DNA from: JAJDNS01 sp963578825
GTDB lineage: Bacteria; Acidobacteriota; Vicinamibacteria; Fen-336
Direction of reading: 5' to 3'
NCBI GenBank assembly: GCA_963578825.1
Contig: CAUZDW010000005.1
Coordinates: 62,001-126,000 of the forward strand
Length of the DNA: 64,000 nucleotides
In this document: positions 59,956-64,000 of the stretch, one piece after another
Numbering within the stretch: position 1 is the first letter of the stretch
Layout: the number at the start of each line of letters is the position of its first letter
Translations under genes and position numbers: made by a program
The notes under the pieces: generated by a model
Databases searched by the model: none
Told to the model about the DNA's origin: nothing
The model's input: the letters and a program-made list of their open reading frames with translations, nothing else

Positions 59956-61527
59956 CTACTCGACCGCTTCCTTCTCGAAGTCGGTGGGCTGCACCCAGCC
60001 CGCGTTCAGATCCTCACCTCGCATGAAGCGCTCGTAGAATCCCCGTCCGCTCTCGCCCGAGTAGAGATACTCGTCGAAGACGTGACCCTCCCCGATCACC
60101 CGGGGGTCGGCCTGCGCTTCGAGCGCGTCCAGGAGCCGTCCGCGCAGCTGCCTCTTGCGCACCGCTTGAGCTGGATCCGCGGCCAGGTCGTCGAGGCAGG
60201 CCGGATCGCGTTCCAGGTGGTACAGCTCTTCTCGCGGGCGCTTCCCGAAGCTCGACGCCCAGTAGCGGGCGTTGGCGCCGCTTCTGCGCATGTCGAGTAT
60301 CTCCGTCTTCGTCGGGCTGCCATCGGTGTTGAGATACCCGGTCTCGGGGTTGCCGGCGGGCCAGCGGTCGGGCTCGAAGTTGAGGAGGAACAGCCAGCCG
60401 TCCGTCACGATGCCTCGGATGGGATACCCCTGGTCGTTCGGCCGTCCCACGTCGTGGCGTTCCTTGCCGACCAGGACGTGGTCGCGTGGCGGGACGGCCC
60501 GACCGGTTCGAAACAGATCGGTGAGGCTCCGGCCCTCGATCGGCTGCATCCCGCTCTGCTGCTCATCGACCCCGGCCACCTCCAGAAAAGTCGGAGCGAA
60601 GTCGACGAAGCTCACGAAGTCCCCGACCGTCCGCCTCGGGCGATCGATCCCTGCCGGCCACCTGACGGCCAGGGGCATGTGATTGGATGTCTCGTACGCC
60701 TGCCCCTTCGCCCGGGGGAAAGGCATTCCGTTGTCCGAGGTCACGACGACCAGGGTCCGGTCCAGCTCGCCCTCCTCCTTCAGGAGCGCCAGCATCCGCT
60801 GCAGGTGCCGATCGAAGTGCTCGATCTCGAAGGCGTAGTCGAGCATGTCGGTGCGGACCGTGTCGCTGTCGGGCCAGTATGCCGGCACGGCGTCGACATC
60901 CGACGGCTGTCGACCGTCGTCACCGACTCCGACACCGAACTCGTAGGCGCGGTGGGGCTCGAGACCTCCGTACCAGAAGCAGAACGGTTGCTCCTCCTCT
61001 CGTGCCTCGAGAAACGCTTCGAAGTTGGCGGCGTAGTCGTTGTCGGAGACGTGCTCTGCCGGCGGCGTGGTCTTGTGGGCCTGAAACGCCCTGCCCGCCA
61101 GCTCCCTCGGCCGGCCGTCGATCTCTCCAGCCTTGCCCGGCGCCCAGCCCTTTCCTGTGTAGCCGACGTGATAGCCATGCTCCGAGAGCGCCTCGGCGTA
61201 GGTGCGGAACTCCTCCGGAAAGTAGGGCCAGTGGTTCGCAGCTGCTCCCAGCTGCCAGGAGTGCCGCCCCGTGAGGATGATCGAGCGCGACGGCGCGCAC
61301 TTGGCGTTGGGTGTGTACGCCCGGGAGAAGAGCAAGCCTTCCCGAGCCACGCGATCGAAGCCGGGCGTGCTCACCCACGACGTCCCGTACGCACTCATGT
61401 GAGGAAACGAGATGTCGTCGGCGACGGCGAAGAGGATGTTCGGGCGGGGCGCGGGTGCTTCCGGCTCGCCGGCACAGCAGCCGAGAGTGAGCGCGAAGAG
61501 CAGAAGGCCGACAGGGAGTAGCCGCAT
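59956..61527 (-). CDS. Lipoprotein sulfatase (type I, formylglycine-dependent)
   Basis: It hydrolyses sulfate esters of sugars or glycans. The ATG gives a 523-residue protein with a lipoprotein signal (MRLLPVGLLLFALTLGC), a typical N-terminal metal site PNILFAVADDISFPHMS, and the modification motif CAPSR (Cys 77, followed by SIILTGRHSWQLGAA) that an FGE or anSME enzyme converts to formylglycine. Further motifs are VVVTSDNGMPFPRAKG and TSNHMPLAVRWP. No maturase gene is in the window. A GATAAT -10 lies nine bases before the ATG. The next gene (porin) is convergent in function, possibly for sulfated sugar uptake, but it is degraded. Confidence 0.92.
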   Translation of the reverse strand: MRLLPVGLLLFALTLGCCAGEPEAPAPRPNILFAVADDISFPHMSAYGTSWVSTPGFDRVAREGLLFSRAYTPNAKCAPSRSIILTGRHSWQLGAAANHWPYFPEEFRTYAEALSEHGYHVGYTGKGWAPGKAGEIDGRPRELAGRAFQAHKTTPPAEHVSDNDYAANFEAFLEAREEEQPFCFWYGGLEPHRAYEFGVGVGDDGRQPSDVDAVPAYWPDSDTVRTDMLDYAFEIEHFDRHLQRMLALLKEEGELDRTLVVVTSDNGMPFPRAKGQAYETSNHMPLAVRWPAGIDRPRRTVGDFVSFVDFAPTFLEVAGVDEQQSGMQPIEGRSLTDLFRTGRAVPPRDHVLVGKERHDVGRPNDQGYPIRGIVTDGWLFLLNFEPDRWPAGNPETGYLNTDGSPTKTEILDMRRSGANARYWASSFGKRPREELYHLERDPACLDDLAADPAQAVRKRQLRGRLLDALEAQADPRVIGEGHVFDEYLYSGESGRGFYERFMRGEDLNAGWVQPTDFEKEAVE

Positions 61528-61536
61528 CGTGCCGGC

Positions 61537-61542
61537 ATTATC
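61537..61542 (-). promoter_or_regulatory. -10 box GATAAT of the sulfatase gene, leaderless type
   Basis: On the minus strand GATAAT ends nine bases before the ATG start. Confidence 0.5.
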
Positions 61543-61935
61543 CCTCCTGCTCGGGAGCCGCGGGGAGGACCGGCACCGAATCGCTGGCGGAGCTGATCGC
61601 CAGCGCCGCGTCAGAGATCCGGTCGTTCGGTCGGGGGGTGCTTGCCCGGCCCGGGGAGGCTCTCCCACCAGACATCCGGTTTCGCCCGGAGCTCGTCGAG
61701 GGATCGAGAAGGTCTAGAGCCCATACGTACTGACAGACGGATCCGGCGTTCACAAGCAACGTCTGGCCGGAACATGGACGCCCCCGAGGACCGTGCTGGG
61801 TGGCGTGCCCGCCCATCCATCCACAGGCCATCCACACCTTCTCGACAGCCGCTCGACAGCAAGCCCACAGGGCATCAACAGGATCTCCACATCGGCAGGA
61901 GGCCCGGGATCGGTTGAACGTGGGCGGAGGCGCGG
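61543..61935. other. Divergent intergenic region without a recognised gene
   Basis: About 390 bases between the sulfatase and kgd promoters. A minus-strand frame ends SLDELRAKPDVWWESLPGPG, and another ends RISDAALAISSASDSV, but neither shows a known family or a good start. Short CCATCCACA words occur twice near 61815; they are only weak DnaA-box lookalikes. Confidence 0.4.
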
Positions 61936-61941
61936 TAGACT
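61936..61941 (+). promoter_or_regulatory. -10 box TAGACT of kgd, leaderless type
   Basis: TAGACT ends seven bases before the ATG, so the transcript should start at or next to the start codon. Confidence 0.55.
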
Positions 61942-61948
61942 GCCGGAA

Positions 61949-64000
61949 ATGAGCTCCCAGCCGGACCCCCTGCTCGACAAGCTCGTCGGCGACTTCGGAG
62001 GGAACTACGCCTTTGCCCTCGATCTCCTGGGGGAGTACCGCCAGGATCGCAAGAGCGTCGAGCCGAGCTGGCGCACGTACTTCGATGCGGCGCTCGGCGT
62101 CCCTCCGGAGCCCGAGACGCCGCCCGTGACGGTGATCGTCAACGAGGCCGCTCCGGACCCGTCGCCGACCGTGCGCGAGTCTCGCGCCGAGGCTCGGCCG
62201 ACCCTCGCGCGTCGCGACGTGCCCGCGGCCCCTGCCGGCTCGCGCTCGAAAGCGATCGCTCCCGTTTCGATCCTGCCCGGGGACATCCTCCAGCCGATCC
62301 GCGGAGGGGCGGTCCGGCTCGTCGAGAACATGGAGGCCTCGCTTTCCGTCCCGACCGCCACATCGGTTCGCACCATGCCCGTGCGGACCGTCGAGGAGAA
62401 CCGTCGCCTTCTCAACAAGCACCGGCAGTCCGCCGGGCAAAACAAGATCAGTTTCACCCACATCGTGGCCTGGGCGATCCTCCGCTCGCTCGACACGTTT
62501 CCCCGGCTGAACGACGCCTACGCCATGGTCGACGGCGAGGCGCACCGCATCCAGCGCGACCAGGTCCGGCTGGGGATCGCCATAGACGTCCAGCGCAAGG
62601 ACGGGACACGCACGCTGCTCGTCCCCAACATCAAGGATGCCCGGACGCTCGACTTCAAGGAGCTCGTTCTTGCATTCGACGATCTCGTGGCTCGCTCTCG
62701 AAAGGGCGCCATCTCCCCCGACGACTTCATGGGCACCACGGTCTCGCTCACGAACCCGGGCACCATCGGGACCACGTCCTCCGCCCCCCGTCTGATGCCG
62801 GGCCAGGGTCTCATCGTCGCCATCGGTGCGCTGGACTATCCGGCGGAGTATCGGTCGATGGCCCCACGCACACTGGGCCTTCTGGGGATCAGCAAGGTCA
62901 TGACGGTGAGCTCGACGTACGACCACCGAATCATCCAGGGCGCCGAGTCCGGTCTGTTCCTCTCGCGGATGGAGGAGCTGCTCAAGGGGGAGGACGGGTT
63001 CTACGAGCGGATGTTCGGAGACCTGGGGATGCCCCACCGGCCGGTCCACTGGGAGATGGACTCGACACCCGCGCTCATGGGAGGGCCGGGCAACAGGGAG
63101 GACGTGGAGAAGCAGGCGAAGGTGCTCCAGCTCATCCACGCCTATCGCGTCCGCGGGCACCTCGTCGCGGACCTCGACCCCCTCGATCGCCACCGGGCGC
63201 CTCACCAGGACCTTGACCCCGCGACCTACGGGCTCACCCTGTGGGATCTCGACCGGGAGTTCCTGACCGGTGGCTACACCGGGGTCCACTCCGAGGATCG
63301 GGCCACGCTCAGGGAGATGCTGGACACCCTCCGGGCCACCTACTGCGGGACCGTCGGGGTCGAGTACATGTACATCGCCGACCCTGAGCGGAAGGCCTGG
63401 ATCCAGCAGCGCATGGAATCCACCCGCGGCCCGGCGCTCGACGACGCCTCCAGGAAGCGGCTGCTCGAGAAGCTGGTGGAGGCGGAGGCCTTCGAGCGCT
63501 TCCTCCACGCCCACTACGTCGGGCACAAACGTTTCTCTCTCGAAGGCGGGGAGGCGCTCATCCCCCTGCTCGACAGGATCCTGGACGACGCCACCGGGCA
63601 GGGGATACGCGAGGTCGTGATCGGCATGTCCCACCGGGGCCGGCTCAACGTCCTGGCCAACACCGTGGGCAAGTCGCTCTCCCAGATCTTTGCAGAGTTC
63701 GAGGGCAACGACCCGACGTCCTATCAGGGCTCCGGCGACGTGAAGTACCACCTCGGCGCCACCGGCACTCACCACACGGACACGGGCGAGACACTCGCGG
63801 TGAGCCTCGCCCCGAACCCGAGCCACCTCGAGTTCGTGAACCCCGTGGTCGAGGGAATGGTGCGGGCGAAGCAGGACGCGCTCGGCGATCGCGACCACGC
63901 CCGGGTGCTTCCGCTGCTCCTCCACGGCGATGCGGCTTTCGCCGGACAGGGGGTGGTGGCCGAGACCATGCACCTCTCCCAGCTCCACGGCTACCGCACC
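61949..64000 (+). CDS. kgd: Kgd-type fused 2-oxoglutarate dehydrogenase E2-E1 (3' end outside window)
   Basis: This is the first 684 residues of the fused succinyltransferase (E2 catalytic domain) and 2-oxoglutarate dehydrogenase E1, as in the mycobacterial Kgd/SucA. The frame is open to the window edge. N-terminal FGGNYAFALDLLGEYRQDRKSVEPSWRTYF is the E1-type binding tail. The E2-like catalytic domain (about 110-350) includes FTHIVAWAILRSL, GTTVSLTNPGTIGTTSSAPRL and DHRIIQGAESGLFLSRME. The E1 part begins near residue 375 with KQAKVLQLIHAYRVRGHLVADLDPL and continues HYVGHKRFSLEGGEALIPLLD, EVVIGMSHRGRLNVLAN, YQGSGDVKYHLG and LLHGDAAFAGQGVVAET (ThDP/Mg region). No lipoyl domain is visible, as in other Kgd proteins. 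It feeds succinyl-CoA into the TCA cycle. Confidence 0.93.
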   Translation, partial: MSSQPDPLLDKLVGDFGGNYAFALDLLGEYRQDRKSVEPSWRTYFDAALGVPPEPETPPVTVIVNEAAPDPSPTVRESRAEARPTLARRDVPAAPAGSRSKAIAPVSILPGDILQPIRGGAVRLVENMEASLSVPTATSVRTMPVRTVEENRRLLNKHRQSAGQNKISFTHIVAWAILRSLDTFPRLNDAYAMVDGEAHRIQRDQVRLGIAIDVQRKDGTRTLLVPNIKDARTLDFKELVLAFDDLVARSRKGAISPDDFMGTTVSLTNPGTIGTTSSAPRLMPGQGLIVAIGALDYPAEYRSMAPRTLGLLGISKVMTVSSTYDHRIIQGAESGLFLSRMEELLKGEDGFYERMFGDLGMPHRPVHWEMDSTPALMGGPGNREDVEKQAKVLQLIHAYRVRGHLVADLDPLDRHRAPHQDLDPATYGLTLWDLDREFLTGGYTGVHSEDRATLREMLDTLRATYCGTVGVEYMYIADPERKAWIQQRMESTRGPALDDASRKRLLEKLVEAEAFERFLHAHYVGHKRFSLEGGEALIPLLDRILDDATGQGIREVVIGMSHRGRLNVLANTVGKSLSQIFAEFEGNDPTSYQGSGDVKYHLGATGTHHTDTGETLAVSLAPNPSHLEFVNPVVEGMVRAKQDALGDRDHARVLPLLLHGDAAFAGQGVVAETMHLSQLHGYRT

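Noticed and set aside
61810..61900. Possible replication origin with DnaA boxes (CCATCCACA words)
   Set aside because: Each word differs from TTATCCACA at two positions, there is no AT-rich unwinding region and no dnaA, dnaN or gyr genes nearby.
61538..63988. Minus-strand frame of 816 codons at the right end
   Set aside because: It lies opposite an open plus-strand frame with unambiguous 2-oxoglutarate dehydrogenase motifs.

Overview
The window is high-GC DNA from a Gram-negative-type bacterium: it encodes an OmpA-family protein, a porin, several lipoproteins, exported hydrolases and a thioredoxin-like/CcdA pair. The mix (FHA/TIG protein, PilZ, leaderless-looking genes, YfhO, DUF5916 relic, sulfatase, fused E2-E1 2-oxoglutarate dehydrogenase) is most like an Acidobacteriota-type genome, but this is an inference and no rRNA is present to test it. 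Two tRNAs (Val-TAC, Asp-GTC) are present. I see no CRISPR array, prophage, transposase or origin.

Layout. 0-1 kb: 3' part of a CCA-adding enzyme/poly(A) polymerase-type gene. 1.1-9.7 kb: a six-gene minus-strand operon (circularly permuted ATP-grasp, APC permease, tryptophanase-type PLP lyase, double SagB-type oxidoreductase, class I glutamine amidotransferase, PGM1-type ATP-grasp ligase). It looks like an uncharacterised amino-acid/peptide tailoring pathway, and four of its six genes carry frameshift or stop lesions. 9.8-13.8 kb: GGDEF protein, DUF4019 protein, flavin reductase and a lone TrpF-like protein. 13.8-17.4 kb: zinc ribbon, MFS transporter, AcpS, and a divergent Ser/Thr kinase with a broken C-terminus. 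17.4-24.9 kb: exported coiled-coil protein, M1-type peptidase (frameshifted, with a 15-base G tract), CcdA, TlpA-like lipoprotein, Mrp, EamA exporter and NamZ. 24.9-31.5 kb: an FHA/TIG protein and a PilZ protein transcribed divergently from a palindromic double promoter, then TrmJ, PcnB, pterin dehydratase and RfbD. 31.5-34.9 kb: two tRNAs, a methyltransferase relic, a DUF5009-type membrane protein, hemerythrin, ArfB and a cold-shock protein. 35-41.7 kb: a minus-strand operon with a membrane-anchored Ser/Thr kinase, aminotransferase, penicillin-binding protein, VTT/DedA-type protein and HAD phosphatase. 41.8-61.5 kb: exported carbohydrate, ester and sulfate hydrolases and envelope proteins (LacZ-like GH2, PQQ-propeller, tandem esterase, YfhO, TPR-peptidase, M29-like, OmpA, adenosine deaminase, MMPL, porin, sulfatase). 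61.9-64 kb: start of a Kgd-type E2-E1 2-oxoglutarate dehydrogenase, running off the end.

Three themes stand out. (1) Lesions are concentrated. Four genes of the 1.1-9.7 kb cluster, a kinase tail, the M1 peptidase, the porin and an esterase tail carry roughly a dozen indels or stops. Long neighbours (1147, 825, 787, 731 and 720 residues) are uninterrupted. That favours real gene decay over uniform sequencing noise, although several indels are one-base homopolymer changes that need read-level checking. (2) The LacZ-like protein has Lys where the GH2 nucleophile Glu should be, and carries an in-frame two-helix membrane hairpin inside its C-terminal beta-galactosidase domain. (3) Many genes have a TANNNT-like -10 box only 5-9 bases upstream of the start codon, which implies leaderless transcripts.
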